64,000 nt of DNA from Streptococcus sp. Marseille-Q0941 (GCF_943736975.1 NZ_CALSFO010000002.1:124001-188000), one strand, 5' to 3'. Positions 20,122-30,241 are shown, counted from the first letter of the stretch. Numbers and translations: made by a program. The notes: generated by a model from the letters alone, not told the origin.

Positions 20122-23100
20122 ATGGAAAAGAAACAAATTGAAAAAGTTATAAAATATTCTATTAGAAAGTTCTCTGTTGGAGTCGGTTCTGCTGTCATCG
20201 GAGCCGTACTTTTCGGTGCTAACAACCTCTTGCTTGATCAAGTAGCAGCTAATGAAGTTTGTGAGCCAAATCAGGTACACTATCGTTATTTAGCAGAGCA
20301 AGAACTGACAGAAGCTGAAAAAGGCCTTATTCATAAGGAACTTCCTTCTGATTTAAAACAAGATGATGTTGTTTATCTTGTCTATAGAAAAAAAGAAGTT
20401 CATACACAACATTTACCAAATACTGGAAGTAAAGAGCTAGGTCTTGTTGGTCTTGGTTTTGCAACAGCTTCATTAGCTGTACTAGTGTTCTCTAAGAAGC
20501 GACCTAATAAGATAGCAGGTATTCTTTTTATTGGTGCACTTGGAGGTAGCTACTTCATTCCTCAGACTATTCAAGCTTTTGAAAATCAAATTCTTTTATC
20601 TTATAACCAAACAATCTCTGCTTGTAGTCAAGAAGATTTAGCCAACGGAGTTATTCAAATTGATGGATATGACTATATTGGTTACTTCAAAGAAGCTGAT
20701 TTGAAGGTTTCAATGCCTGAAAATAATCAAGATAACAACTTGATTACAGATAAAGTGACAGAAGAAGCTCGTGAAGGCGGATCACTTGTTCAACAAGAGC
20801 TTCCAACCTACAGTGAAGAAACTACAACTACAGCAACACAGGGAGAAACCCATGGAAGCAAATCTCTAGTTCAATCAGAACCTCCGGCTAATACAAGTGA
20901 AGTAACAACTGAGAAGACCCAAGAAGAAGCCCCTATGCCTGAACCCCCTGTCAAACCAGAGCTTCCAACCCAACCAGAGAATAGTACAGCCAAGGGGACC
21001 CAAGAGGAAGGACATGTAGGCGAATCTCCAATCCAACCAGAATTACCAGCCTATACAGGAGAAGTAAGTGCCAAGGGTACCCAAGAAGAAGGACATGTAG
21101 GCGAATCTCCAATCCAACCGGAATTACCAGCCTATACAGGAGAAGTAACCACCAAAGGTACTCAAGAAGAAGGACATGTAGGCGAATCTCCAATCCAACC
21201 GGAACTTCCAACCTATACAGATGAAGTAACCGCCAAGGGTACCCAAGAAGAAGGTCATGTAGGCGAATCTCCAATCCAACCGGAACTTCCAGCCTATACA
21301 GATGAAGTAACAGCTAAAGGGACTCAGGAAGAAGGACACGAAGGTGAACCTCTCATTCAACCGAGCTTGCCAGAATACACTGTGACAGAGTCAACTGTGA
21401 CGGAAACAGAAACTATTACAATTCCATATCCTACAGAATACCTATCGGATTCTAATCGTTATACAGACGAAGAAAGTGTTGTTCAAAAGGGTGAAGCTGG
21501 TAGTCAACTCATACATCGTGTCTACAAAACTGTAGATGGGGAGAAAGTTGGCGAAGCTATCAGCACTAGTACGGAAGTTGTTAAAGCTCCTCTAGCTGAA
21601 AAAATCAGTCGTGGAACCAAACTAATTGAAGGCCAAACCGAAGAAGTTTCTGTTGAAGAAGTTCCTTTTAAAACGATAACGGAACAAGATTCTAGTCTAC
21701 TCAAGGGAACTGAAACAGTTGCTCAGGTAGGCAAGAATGGTAAGAAGAAAATTACCAAAGTCTACAAAACTATCAAGGGTGTGAAAACTGCAGATGCACC
21801 TACTGTTTCAGAAGAAATTGTTGAACAGGCACAAGACCACATTATCAAAAAAGGTACTAAGGAATTAGAAAAACCTACTCTAACATTAACTAAAGTTGAT
21901 ACAGAAGAATTGAATCGAAGTGCAAATGCAACTTATAGCCTTAAAAAACCAGATGGAGTGACTATCAAGTCTATTCAAGCAGTGTTGAAAAAAGGCGATC
22001 AAGTTATTAAGACATTTGCTATTTCAGAGTCTAATCTGGCGACAGCTTTAGCTGACCTAGATTATTACAAGGACTATACACTTGCGACAACTATGGTGTA
22101 TGATCGTGGTAATGGTGACGAAGAAGAAATTCTTAAAGAAGAACCACTGAGAATCGACCTTAAAAAAGTTGAAGTCAAAAATATTAAGGAAACAAGCTTA
22201 ATCGGTGTTGATGACCAAGGTAATGAGACCGATAGTAGTCTCTTGTCCGAGAAACCATCGAATGTTAAGCCTTACTACTTAAAAGTTACGACTTACGATA
22301 ACAAGGTTACGAAACTAGCTGTTGATAAAATCGAAGAAGTTACTGTAGATGGAAATAAACTTTACAAGGTAACTGCAAAAGCACCAGATTTGATTCAACG
22401 TACTGCAGAAAATCGTTTCACTGAAGAGTATGTACACTATTTGCCTAAGCCAAAAGCTCATGAAGGTGATGTGTACTACGACTTTAATGAACTTGTAAAA
22501 GCTATGCAAGCGAATCCTACGGGTACCTTTAAGCTTGGTAGCAATATGAATGCTAATAATGTACCACCGACTGGCAAATCTTATGTAACCAATGCCTTTA
22601 AAGGTTCATTGGGAAGCACTGATGGTAATAAATTTGCTATTCATAATATCACTAGACCATTATTTGGAAACATTGAAGGTGGTTCTGTTAAGGATCTCTT
22701 ACTGGAAAATGTCAATATTGATATGCCTGGAGTTGATCGAGTAGCTCCAATCGCCAATGTTATCAAAAACAATGCAACTATTGAAAACGTCAAAGTAACT
22801 GGAAGTGTTGTCGGTAACAATGATGTAGCTGGTATTATCAATAAAATTGATGGTAGTGGAAAAGTAAGTAATGTCGCCTTTATCGGTAAACTTCACGCTG
22901 CTGGCAATAGAGGAGGCTATTTAGCTGGTATTCTTGGTGAAAACTGGAAGGGTGTTGTTGAGAAAGCATACGTTGATGCTGAGATCACTGGTAATAAAGC
23001 AAAAGCTGCAGGTCTAGTCTATTCATCGCAAAATGGTGCTAATAACTATACGGTTGGTAAAGAAGGGGTCCTTAGAAATTCAGTTGCTAAAGGTTCTATA

Positions 23101-25935
23101 GAACTGAAAGAAGCTGTTCAATCTGGTGGATTGCTGGGTACCAACTGGGCCTTAGGTACTATTGAAGACAACATCACTATGATGAAAGTCAAAACAGGTG
23201 AAATGGTGTTTGGTCACTCGGATATTGATGCTGACGACTACTTCACATATTCAAGAACCAAACGTAATTATAGTGTTGATGGCGTGAGTGAAGGTAAGAA
23301 ATCCTTTAACAATTCCCGTAAAATTCCAAGTATCTCACTGGCAGAAGCAGAGAAGAAAATTGAAGCAATGGGAATCACTGCTGATAAATTTACCAGCAGC
23401 AAACCTATTGAAGACAAGCTTAATAACAGTCTAAACAAAGACGATCAGTACAAAGCAATTGATAGTTATGATGCGACTCGTGAGCTAGCTTACCGTAATA
23501 TTGCAAAACTTCAACCTTTCTATAATAAAGAGTGGATTGTAGACCAAGGTAATAAATTAGCTGCTGGAAGTCCCCTCTTGACTAAAGAAGTATTGTCTGT
23601 AACTGCCATGAAAGGCAATACCTTTGTGACGGAATTGGCTAATGCTGATCATATTATGATCCACTATGCAGATAAGACAAAAGATATCTTTACCATTTCA
23701 CCTAAAGATTCAAAAGTGAAACAAGTGAAAGAGTACGGTATTGCAGAACTTGGTGAAGTTGTTTACACTCCGAACATGGTTGATAAGGACCGTAGTGATC
23801 TCATCAATGCTATTGTTGAAAAATTGAGTCCTGTGGAATTACAATCTGACCCAATCTACACGCACCTTGGTAGAACTGGTCCAAACAAAGTTAATGCTAT
23901 TAAGAACCTTTATCTTGAAGAAACCTTTAAAGAAGTTAAGGATAATCTTACTAAATTTGTGAAACAGTTGGTTGAAAATGAGGATCATCAATTAAACACA
24001 GATGAGGCTGCTAAACGTGCTTTGATCAAGAAAATTGATGATAACAAGGCAGCAGTTCTCCTTGGTCTTTCTTACCTGAACCGTTATTACGGAGTGAAGT
24101 TTGATGATGTCAATATCAAGCAACTCATGTTGTTCAAACCAGACTTCTACGGTAAAAATGTAAGTGTGTTAGACTTTTTGATTCAGATTGATTCTAAAGA
24201 AAATAACATTAAAGGTGATAGAACTTTAGAAGCTTATCGCGAAGCTATCGGTGGAGTTATCGGTATAGGTGAGTTAAACAGTTTCTTAGACTATAATATG
24301 CGTCTATTCACAGAAGACAAAGATCTAAACGATTGGTTTATCAAAGCAACCAAAGACAATGTTTATATCGTGGAACCAAAAACAACAACTCCTGAGTTTG
24401 CTGATAAGAAACACAGAGCCTATGAAGGCTTAAACAACGATATGCACGGTAAGATGATCTTGCCACTCTTGAACTTAAAAGATGCCCATATGTTCTTGAT
24501 TTCAACATACAATACAATGGCTTATAGTTCATTTGAGAAATATGGTAAGTATACTGAAGCAGAACGTAATGCCTTCAAAGCTGAAATTGATAAGGTTGCA
24601 AAAGGTCAACAAAATTATCTAGACTTCTGGTCACGTCTATCAATCGATAAAGTTCGTAACAGACTCTTGAAGAGCAATAACATGGTACCGACACCAGTTT
24701 TGGATAATCAAAACTATAAAGGTATTAGCACGGACCGTTATGGCCATACAGATGGTGGTAAAGATGTGGCACCTATCCGTGAATTGTACGGACCTACAGG
24801 CCGTTACCATGCGACTGACTGGCGTATGGGAGCAGTGGCTCGAGTTTATCCAAATCCATATAAAGATGACTCTGTCTTCTTCATGGTTACAGATATGATT
24901 AGTGACTTTGGGGTTTCTGCTTTCACTCACGAAACGACTCACGTAAATGACCGTATGGTCTACTTGGGTGGCTCAAGACACCGTGAAGGAACAGATCTTG
25001 AAGCATTTGCTCAAGGAATGTTACAAACTCCGTCAGTATCAAATCCAAATGGTGAGTACAAAGCCCTAGGTCTCAACATGGCTTATGAACGTCCAAATGA
25101 TGGAAATCAATGGTATAACACTAATCCAAATAACCTTAAATCACGTGACGAAATTGATCGTTACATGAAGGGCTATAATGACACTCTCATGCTTCTAGAT
25201 TATCTTGAAGGAGAAGCTGTCCTCAATAAAGCAAATCAAGATTTAAACAATGCTTGGTTCAAGAAAGTAGACAGACAGTACCGAGGAAACAACACCAAGA
25301 ATCAATTCGATAAGGTTCGACCTTTAAGTGATGATGAAAAGACTATTCCTTTGCATACAGTAAATGACCTCATTACCAACAACTTCATGACCAATCGTGG
25401 ACCTGGAAATGGAGTCTATAATCCATCCGACTTTGGTTCAGCCTACGTTACTGTACCGATGATGACGGGTATCTATGGTGGAAATACTAGTGAAGGTGCT
25501 CCTGGAGCTATGTCATTCAAACATAATACTTTTAGAATCTGGGGTTACTATGGCTACGAAAAAGGCTTCCTAAACTATGCTTCTAACATGCTAAAAGCTG
25601 AATCTAAAAAAGCTGGTAAAGATACTCTAGGTGATGACTTCATCATTAACAAGATTTCTGAAGGAAAATTTAACAATCTCGAAGATTGGAAGAAAGCTTA
25701 TTTCGAAGAAGTAGTGAATAACGCTAAAAAAGGAATTCAGTCTATTGAAATTGATGGTAAAACATACAATAGTTATGAAGACTTGAAACGAGCATTTGCT
25801 GAAGCAGTTGATAAAGATAAGACCACTCTAAGTAATGGTTCTGTCAAATTTGATAACACCGTATTACTTAAAGAAAAACTCTTCAAGAAACTTCTTCAAC
25901 AAACAGATAGCTTTAAAACTTCTATCTTTAAATAA
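20122..25935 (+). CDS. zmpB: Cell-wall-anchored zinc metalloprotease, M26 family (ZmpB-like)
   Basis: A 1937-residue surface protease. In order: YSIRK-type signal (residues 12-32); an unusual N-terminal sortase motif LPNTG at 98-102 followed by two membrane spans (about 106-124 and 131-150); acidic 27-residue repeats (about 290-420); two G5 domains (about 433-580); a GLUG/beta-helix-like region; and the catalytic domain. The zinc site is HETTH at 1603-1607 with E1627 twenty residues on. The usual family motif is HEMTH. I chose 20122 as start over an upstream frame inside the YwlG gene. ZmpB is favoured over IgA protease by the neighbouring etrx-msrAB and pabB genes. Confidence 0.85.
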   Translation: MEKKQIEKVIKYSIRKFSVGVGSAVIGAVLFGANNLLLDQVAANEVCEPNQVHYRYLAEQELTEAEKGLIHKELPSDLKQDDVVYLVYRKKEVHTQHLPNTGSKELGLVGLGFATASLAVLVFSKKRPNKIAGILFIGALGGSYFIPQTIQAFENQILLSYNQTISACSQEDLANGVIQIDGYDYIGYFKEADLKVSMPENNQDNNLITDKVTEEAREGGSLVQQELPTYSEETTTTATQGETHGSKSLVQSEPPANTSEVTTEKTQEEAPMPEPPVKPELPTQPENSTAKGTQEEGHVGESPIQPELPAYTGEVSAKGTQEEGHVGESPIQPELPAYTGEVTTKGTQEEGHVGESPIQPELPTYTDEVTAKGTQEEGHVGESPIQPELPAYTDEVTAKGTQEEGHEGEPLIQPSLPEYTVTESTVTETETITIPYPTEYLSDSNRYTDEESVVQKGEAGSQLIHRVYKTVDGEKVGEAISTSTEVVKAPLAEKISRGTKLIEGQTEEVSVEEVPFKTITEQDSSLLKGTETVAQVGKNGKKKITKVYKTIKGVKTADAPTVSEEIVEQAQDHIIKKGTKELEKPTLTLTKVDTEELNRSANATYSLKKPDGVTIKSIQAVLKKGDQVIKTFAISESNLATALADLDYYKDYTLATTMVYDRGNGDEEEILKEEPLRIDLKKVEVKNIKETSLIGVDDQGNETDSSLLSEKPSNVKPYYLKVTTYDNKVTKLAVDKIEEVTVDGNKLYKVTAKAPDLIQRTAENRFTEEYVHYLPKPKAHEGDVYYDFNELVKAMQANPTGTFKLGSNMNANNVPPTGKSYVTNAFKGSLGSTDGNKFAIHNITRPLFGNIEGGSVKDLLLENVNIDMPGVDRVAPIANVIKNNATIENVKVTGSVVGNNDVAGIINKIDGSGKVSNVAFIGKLHAAGNRGGYLAGILGENWKGVVEKAYVDAEITGNKAKAAGLVYSSQNGANNYTVGKEGVLRNSVAKGSIELKEAVQSGGLLGTNWALGTIEDNITMMKVKTGEMVFGHSDIDADDYFTYSRTKRNYSVDGVSEGKKSFNNSRKIPSISLAEAEKKIEAMGITADKFTSSKPIEDKLNNSLNKDDQYKAIDSYDATRELAYRNIAKLQPFYNKEWIVDQGNKLAAGSPLLTKEVLSVTAMKGNTFVTELANADHIMIHYADKTKDIFTISPKDSKVKQVKEYGIAELGEVVYTPNMVDKDRSDLINAIVEKLSPVELQSDPIYTHLGRTGPNKVNAIKNLYLEETFKEVKDNLTKFVKQLVENEDHQLNTDEAAKRALIKKIDDNKAAVLLGLSYLNRYYGVKFDDVNIKQLMLFKPDFYGKNVSVLDFLIQIDSKENNIKGDRTLEAYREAIGGVIGIGELNSFLDYNMRLFTEDKDLNDWFIKATKDNVYIVEPKTTTPEFADKKHRAYEGLNNDMHGKMILPLLNLKDAHMFLISTYNTMAYSSFEKYGKYTEAERNAFKAEIDKVAKGQQNYLDFWSRLSIDKVRNRLLKSNNMVPTPVLDNQNYKGISTDRYGHTDGGKDVAPIRELYGPTGRYHATDWRMGAVARVYPNPYKDDSVFFMVTDMISDFGVSAFTHETTHVNDRMVYLGGSRHREGTDLEAFAQGMLQTPSVSNPNGEYKALGLNMAYERPNDGNQWYNTNPNNLKSRDEIDRYMKGYNDTLMLLDYLEGEAVLNKANQDLNNAWFKKVDRQYRGNNTKNQFDKVRPLSDDEKTIPLHTVNDLITNNFMTNRGPGNGVYNPSDFGSAYVTVPMMTGIYGGNTSEGAPGAMSFKHNTFRIWGYYGYEKGFLNYASNMLKAESKKAGKDTLGDDFIINKISEGKFNNLEDWKKAYFEEVVNNAKKGIQSIEIDGKTYNSYEDLKRAFAEAVDKDKTTLSNGSVKFDNTVLLKEKLFKKLLQQTDSFKTSIFK
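20989..21381 (+). repeat. Five 81-bp tandem repeats in the protease gene
   Basis: Units starting near 20989, 21070, 21151, 21232 and 21313 each encode 27 residues containing KGTQEEGHVGESPIQPELP. The first four are nearly identical and the fifth has diverged. They form a Pro/Glu-rich stalk between the membrane part and the G5 domains. Confidence 0.85.
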
Positions 25936-25942
25936 TCAATTG

Positions 25943-25974
25943 ACTCTCACCCGCTAAGCAGGTGGGAGTTTTTT
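25943..25974 (+). terminator. Terminator after the zinc metalloprotease gene
   Basis: ACTCTCACC pairs with GGTGGGAGT (one mismatch) around a GC-rich loop, followed by TTTTTT. Confidence 0.85.
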
Positions 25975-26088
25975 GTGCAAGAAAAGATGCCTAATTTTCC
26001 AAGCAGATTTCAAGTATTTTTAGGATGCTAGGTATATAATAGAACTACAAAGTAAATATCTATATTCATATGGTGAGTGAGAAAGGTG

Positions 26089-26655
26089 ATGAAAATGAAA
26101 AAATGGCAAGCATCTGTATTGGTCTGCGCTAGTCTGGTTTGTCTATCGGCTTGTAAAAATCAGGCAACAAACCAAACTGATAAGCAGAGTGGAGACAAAC
26201 AAGCGCAAGTTAGCTCTCAAACTGCAAAAAAAGGAGAAGAAGTTCCAGACTTTGAGCTCACGGGAGTTGATGGTAAAACGTATCGCCTATCAGATTATAA
26301 AGGCAAAAAGGTCTATCTCAAATTTTGGGCATCTTGGTGCTCTATTTGTCTAGCCAGCCTCCCTGATACGGATGAACTGGCAAAAGAAGCTGGCGATGAC
26401 TTTGTCGTTTTGACAGTTGTTTCTCCGGGTCAAAAAGGGGAGCAGTCAGAAGAAGCCTTTAAAAAATGGTATCAGGGTTTGGACTATAAAGCTTTACCAG
26501 TATTGCTAGACCCTTCGGGACAACTTTTAGCGAGTTACGGAGTTCGTTCTTATCCGACTCAGGCATTTATTGATAAAGAAGGCAAATTGGTGAAGACTCA
26601 ACCAGGCTTTATGGACAAGGAAACTACTTTAGAGAATTTAAAGACTATGAATTAG
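26089..26655 (+). CDS. etrx1: Surface thioredoxin-family lipoprotein (Etrx1-like)
   Basis: A 188-residue lipoprotein. The signal peptide ends in the lipobox LSAC with Cys22. After a Gln/Lys-rich linker comes a TlpA/ResA-like thioredoxin fold with WASWCSIC (Cys84 and Cys87) and the cis-Pro region SYPTQAF. In pneumococcus such proteins reduce the extracellular methionine sulfoxide reductase encoded next door. The start at 26089 follows GAGAAAGG; a second ATG at 26095 is possible. It lies 9 nt before msrAB. The membrane electron donor CcdA, normally encoded just upstream, is absent from this window. Confidence 0.88.
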   Translation: MKMKKWQASVLVCASLVCLSACKNQATNQTDKQSGDKQAQVSSQTAKKGEEVPDFELTGVDGKTYRLSDYKGKKVYLKFWASWCSICLASLPDTDELAKEAGDDFVVLTVVSPGQKGEQSEEAFKKWYQGLDYKALPVLLDPSGQLLASYGVRSYPTQAFIDKEGKLVKTQPGFMDKETTLENLKTMN

Positions 26656-26664
26656 AGGCTTATT

Positions 26665-27780
26665 ATGAATGATAAATTAAAAACAATACTCTTAATTGGA
26701 GTGTTCATTTGCATCATCATCGGAATTTTATTTCTTTTGGAAAAAAGAAGCGCTAGCTACTCCGATACCTCTCAAATTGAGAAAGCAGCTGTTAGCCAAG
26801 GTCAAGGTGCTAAGAAAAAAACAGAGCCAGATAAAGATGCTGACCTACATGAAATCTATCTAGCGGGAGGCTGTTTCTGGGGAGTTGAAGAATATTTTTC
26901 TCGAGTAGCGGGTGTGACAGATGCTGTTTCTGGTTATGCGAATGGTAGAGGAGAAACAACCCAGTATGAATTGATTGGCCAAACGGGGCATGCTGAAACT
27001 GTTCATGTGACTTATGATGCCAATCAAATTTCTTTAAAAGAAATCCTGCTCCATTATTTCCGCATTATCAATCCAACCAGCAAAAATAAACAAGGAAATG
27101 ATGTGGGGACCCAGTACCGTACAGGTATTTATTACACAGATGACAAGGATTTGGAGGTAATCAACCAAGTCTTTGATGAGGTGGCTAAGAAATACGATCA
27201 ACCTCTAGCAGTTGAAAAGGAGTCCTTGAAGAATTTTGTGGTGGCTGAAGATTACCACCAAGACTATCTCAAGAAAAATCCAAATGGCTACTGCCATATC
27301 AATGTCAATCAGGCGGCCTATCCCGTCATTGATGCCAGCAAATATCCAAAACCAAGTGATGAAGAATTGAAAAAGACCTTGTCAGCTGAGGAGTATGCAG
27401 TTACTCAGAAAAATCAAACGGAACGAGCTTTTTCAAATCGCTACTGGGATAAATTTGAATCTGGTATCTATGTGGATGTGGCAACTGGCGAACCCCTCTT
27501 TTCATCAAAGGATAAGTTTGAGTCTGGTTGTGGCTGGCCTAGTTTTACCCAGCCAATCAGTCCAGATGTTGCCACCTACAAAGAAGATAAGTCTTACAAT
27601 ATGACACGTATGGAAGTGAGAAGCCGAGTTGGAAATTCTCACCTTGGCCATGTCTTTACGGACGGTCCACAGGACAAGGGGGGCTTACGCTACTGTATCA
27701 ATAGTCTTTCTATCCGCTTTATTCCCAAAGACCAAATGGAAGAAAAGGGTTACGGTTATTTGTTAGATTATGTTGAGTAA
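26665..27780 (+). CDS. msrAB: Membrane-anchored methionine sulfoxide reductase A/B fusion
   Basis: A 371-residue bifunctional repair enzyme outside the membrane. Residues about 7-26 form a signal anchor, followed by a Lys-rich linker. The MsrA domain has GCFW with catalytic Cys70, and the C-terminal MsrB domain has RYCIN with Cys344 and the FTDGP region. It reduces both S- and R-methionine sulfoxide in surface proteins. It follows the thioredoxin lipoprotein by 9 nt, its likely electron donor. The length matches the longer, anchored pneumococcal paralogue (MsrAB1). Confidence 0.92.
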   Translation: MNDKLKTILLIGVFICIIIGILFLLEKRSASYSDTSQIEKAAVSQGQGAKKKTEPDKDADLHEIYLAGGCFWGVEEYFSRVAGVTDAVSGYANGRGETTQYELIGQTGHAETVHVTYDANQISLKEILLHYFRIINPTSKNKQGNDVGTQYRTGIYYTDDKDLEVINQVFDEVAKKYDQPLAVEKESLKNFVVAEDYHQDYLKKNPNGYCHINVNQAAYPVIDASKYPKPSDEELKKTLSAEEYAVTQKNQTERAFSNRYWDKFESGIYVDVATGEPLFSSKDKFESGCGWPSFTQPISPDVATYKEDKSYNMTRMEVRSRVGNSHLGHVFTDGPQDKGGLRYCINSLSIRFIPKDQMEEKGYGYLLDYVE

Positions 27781-27801
27781 GTTGTCTCAACCATGTAAGT
27801 T

Positions 27802-27836
27802 AAAAGGCCAAATCTTCTGTTTGGGGTCTGGCTTTT
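27802..27836 (+). terminator. Terminator after msrAB, running into the pabB promoter
   Basis: AAAAGGCCA pairs with TGGCTTTT with one bulged G. The T-run directly abuts the TGG-TATACT promoter of pabB. Confidence 0.55.
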
Positions 27837-27837
27837 A

Positions 27838-27846
27838 TGGTATACT
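27838..27846 (+). promoter_or_regulatory. Extended -10 promoter placed to give a leaderless pabB mRNA
   Basis: TGG then TATACT ends at 27846. The usual distance of 7 nt puts the first transcribed base at 27853, the A of the pabB ATG. No Shine-Dalgarno sequence fits between them. Confidence 0.5.
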
Positions 27847-27852
27847 TAGGAT

Positions 27853-29574
27853 ATGCATAGAAAAACAGTGATTGATTTTAGGGCTTTGGGCGAGAGATAT
27901 GTATTTACCCAGCCTATTAAAGAGTTAAAAACCAGTGATTTAGCAGAAGTGGCAGACTTGTTAGCACAAGTTGAAAACTACCAAGAGCAAGGCTATTATG
28001 TAGTTGGTTATGTTAGTTATGAAGCAGCACCTGCTTTTGAGGAGAAGTTAGTGGTTCACGAGGGTCCCTTGTTAGGTGAGTATTTGCTTTACTTCACCGT
28101 TCATGAAAGTGTTGAAACCTCTAGCATTCCTCTGACTTATGAGGAGGTAGATTTGCCATCAAACTGGCAGGAAGTAACATCTGCTGAGGACTATGAAAGG
28201 GCGATTGATCAGATTCACCATCATTTACGACAAGGAGATACTTATCAGGTCAATTATACGGTCCAACTCAAGCAGGAGTTGTCTGCCAATCCTTTTGCTA
28301 TCTACAATCGCATGGTGGTGGAGCAGGAGGCGGGATACAATGCCTATGTTGAACATGACGACATGGCAGTGATTTCCATGAGCCCAGAACTCTTTTTTGA
28401 GCAAAATGGTCGTGAGTTGACGACTCGACCTATGAAGGGAACAACTAAACGGGGTTTGACTGATGCTGAAGATTTGCAAGAGGCAACCTGGTTGGAGCAG
28501 GATCCCAAAAATCGTTCAGAAAACATGATGATAGTGGACCTTTTGCGCAATGACATGAATCGTCTGTCTGAGGTGGGTAGTGAGCATGTGGAGCGTTTGT
28601 GCCAAGTAGAGCAGTATTCTACAGTTTGGCAGATGACTTCGACCATCAAGAGTCAGTTACGACCGGATGTTGATCTAGTAGAAATCTTCCGTTCACTCTT
28701 TCCATGTGGCTCCATCACAGGAGCTCCCAAGATAGCGACCATGGAAATTATCAAGGACCTGGAACCACAAGCTAGAGGAGTTTACTGTGGAACTGTTGGC
28801 CTCTTACTTCCAAATGGACGACGGATTTTCAATGTGGCTATTCGAACCATTCAACTGCATCGAGGACAAGCCATCTATGGAGTCGGTGGAGGCATCACTT
28901 GGGATAGTACTTGGGAAGCAGAATACCGTGAAGTCCAGCAAAAAGCAGCGGTTCTTTACCGAAAACAGCCTCGTTTTCAATTGATTACGACTGGGAAAAT
29001 CAGCCAGAAAAAATTGCTCTTTGAGAATCAACATCTAGAAAGATTACAAAAAGCTAGTCGTTATTTTGCCTTTTCATTTGACCAAGAAGTTCTGAGACAA
29101 AAGATAGAGAAGGAATGCCAAGCTTGTGACCTAAGTCAGGATTACCGGATGCGAATCAGTCTCAGCAAATTTGGAGAGATTGAAATCGAACGACAAGTAT
29201 TAACTCCACTTAGCTCTAGCTTCTGTCATGCCCAACTTTGTCTGCAAGAAGCGGATTTGGAGCAGGCCTTTACCTACTTTAAGACGACACACCGCCCACA
29301 TTTGACAGTGGGAAATCAGGAAATCATCTATCACACTGCTGATGGGAACTTGCTTGAAACCTCTATTGGGAATCTGGTCTTAAAAATGGATGGCAAACTC
29401 TATACCCCACCTAGCACTCTTGGCATTTTACCTGGGATTTATCGTCAACACTTGCTTGAGAGCAAGCAGGTAGAAGAAAAAATCTTGACTATAGAAGATT
29501 TGAAACAGGCAGAAGTCATCTATGGCTGCAATGTAGTTAGGGGCTTGTATGAGTTGTCAGTAAGGGAGGACTAA
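27853..29574 (+). CDS. pabB: Aminodeoxychorismate synthase component I fused to aminodeoxychorismate lyase
   Basis: A 573-residue fusion for p-aminobenzoate, hence folate, synthesis. Residues to about 370 form a chorismate-binding domain (MSPELFFE, TRPMKGTTKRG, GSITGAPK, YCGTVG, and GGGITWDS near its end). The C-terminal 200 residues resemble a class IV PLP enzyme (PabC), with KTTHRPHL, GNLLETSIGNLVL and PPSTLGILPGIYR. The start is the only sensible ATG, yet it lies just 7 nt after a -10 box. It ends 2 nt before the hydrolase ATG. Confidence 0.92.
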   Translation: MHRKTVIDFRALGERYVFTQPIKELKTSDLAEVADLLAQVENYQEQGYYVVGYVSYEAAPAFEEKLVVHEGPLLGEYLLYFTVHESVETSSIPLTYEEVDLPSNWQEVTSAEDYERAIDQIHHHLRQGDTYQVNYTVQLKQELSANPFAIYNRMVVEQEAGYNAYVEHDDMAVISMSPELFFEQNGRELTTRPMKGTTKRGLTDAEDLQEATWLEQDPKNRSENMMIVDLLRNDMNRLSEVGSEHVERLCQVEQYSTVWQMTSTIKSQLRPDVDLVEIFRSLFPCGSITGAPKIATMEIIKDLEPQARGVYCGTVGLLLPNGRRIFNVAIRTIQLHRGQAIYGVGGGITWDSTWEAEYREVQQKAAVLYRKQPRFQLITTGKISQKKLLFENQHLERLQKASRYFAFSFDQEVLRQKIEKECQACDLSQDYRMRISLSKFGEIEIERQVLTPLSSSFCHAQLCLQEADLEQAFTYFKTTHRPHLTVGNQEIIYHTADGNLLETSIGNLVLKMDGKLYTPPSTLGILPGIYRQHLLESKQVEEKILTIEDLKQAEVIYGCNVVRGLYELSVRED

Positions 29575-30192
29575 ATGAAATTAATATTTTTACATGGCCT
29601 AGGTCAGTCAGCAGATAGTTGGAAAGAAGTTCAGAATTTTCTTGCAGATTATCCTTCTGAAGCCCTAGAGTTATTTCCCTCCGGAGTTACTACCTACCAA
29701 GAAGCTAAGGAGCGCATTTATCAGCGCTTAACAGTGGAAACGGAACCTTTTGTCCTAATCGGTTTGTCCTTAGGTGCTGCCCTTGCACTGGAGCTTTCAA
29801 GTTCTGATATATCAAATCTTAAGGCCTTGGTTTTGTCAGGCTGTCCACTGAAACTAGCGGGTAACATTCCTTTTTATATTCAGTTGCTGATATTTAAATT
29901 GCTTCCCAAAAGGATATTTGAGAAACAGGGAGCAGATAAGGCTCTTATGGTTGGAGTTTCTGAGGAATTAAAAACACTTGATTTAAGAGAGATTGCACGA
30001 AATTGTCCATATCCAAGCTTGTTAATTTGTGGTAGTCAGGATAAGCCTAATCTCAGTTCAATGAAAGCTATTCAAAAACTGATGCCAAATTCCCAGTTCC
30101 AGATTATCCCTGACGGCCCTCATATTTTGAATAGGGCAAAACCAAAAGAGTTTGCAGAAATAACTAGAAGTTTTCTTGAATTGCAGAAATAA
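29575..30192 (+). CDS. Small alpha/beta-hydrolase
   Basis: A 205-residue cytoplasmic hydrolase. LHGLGQSADSW gives the oxyanion region, GLSLG at residues 63-67 the nucleophile elbow with Ser65, and the GPH near the C-terminus the likely catalytic His. An Asp in GSQDKPNL could complete the triad. The substrate is unknown. The gene begins immediately after pabB with GGAGG as ribosome site, so it is probably cotranscribed. Confidence 0.85.
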   Translation: MKLIFLHGLGQSADSWKEVQNFLADYPSEALELFPSGVTTYQEAKERIYQRLTVETEPFVLIGLSLGAALALELSSSDISNLKALVLSGCPLKLAGNIPFYIQLLIFKLLPKRIFEKQGADKALMVGVSEELKTLDLREIARNCPYPSLLICGSQDKPNLSSMKAIQKLMPNSQFQIIPDGPHILNRAKPKEFAEITRSFLELQK

Positions 30193-30241
30193 GTTTGATA
30201 AAATAATATGGAAGTTGATATTATAATTTTAGGAGAAGATC

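Noticed and set aside
20951-21360. Minus-strand frames across the protease repeats
   Set aside because: They arise from the 81-bp repeat having no stops on the opposite strand, and the protein would be low-complexity with no start signal.
20989-21381. CRISPR-like regular repeats
   Set aside because: Units are contiguous with no unique spacers, stay in frame and encode a surface-protein stalk. The same applies to the repeats at 52021-52404, 30635-31040 and 17381-18040.
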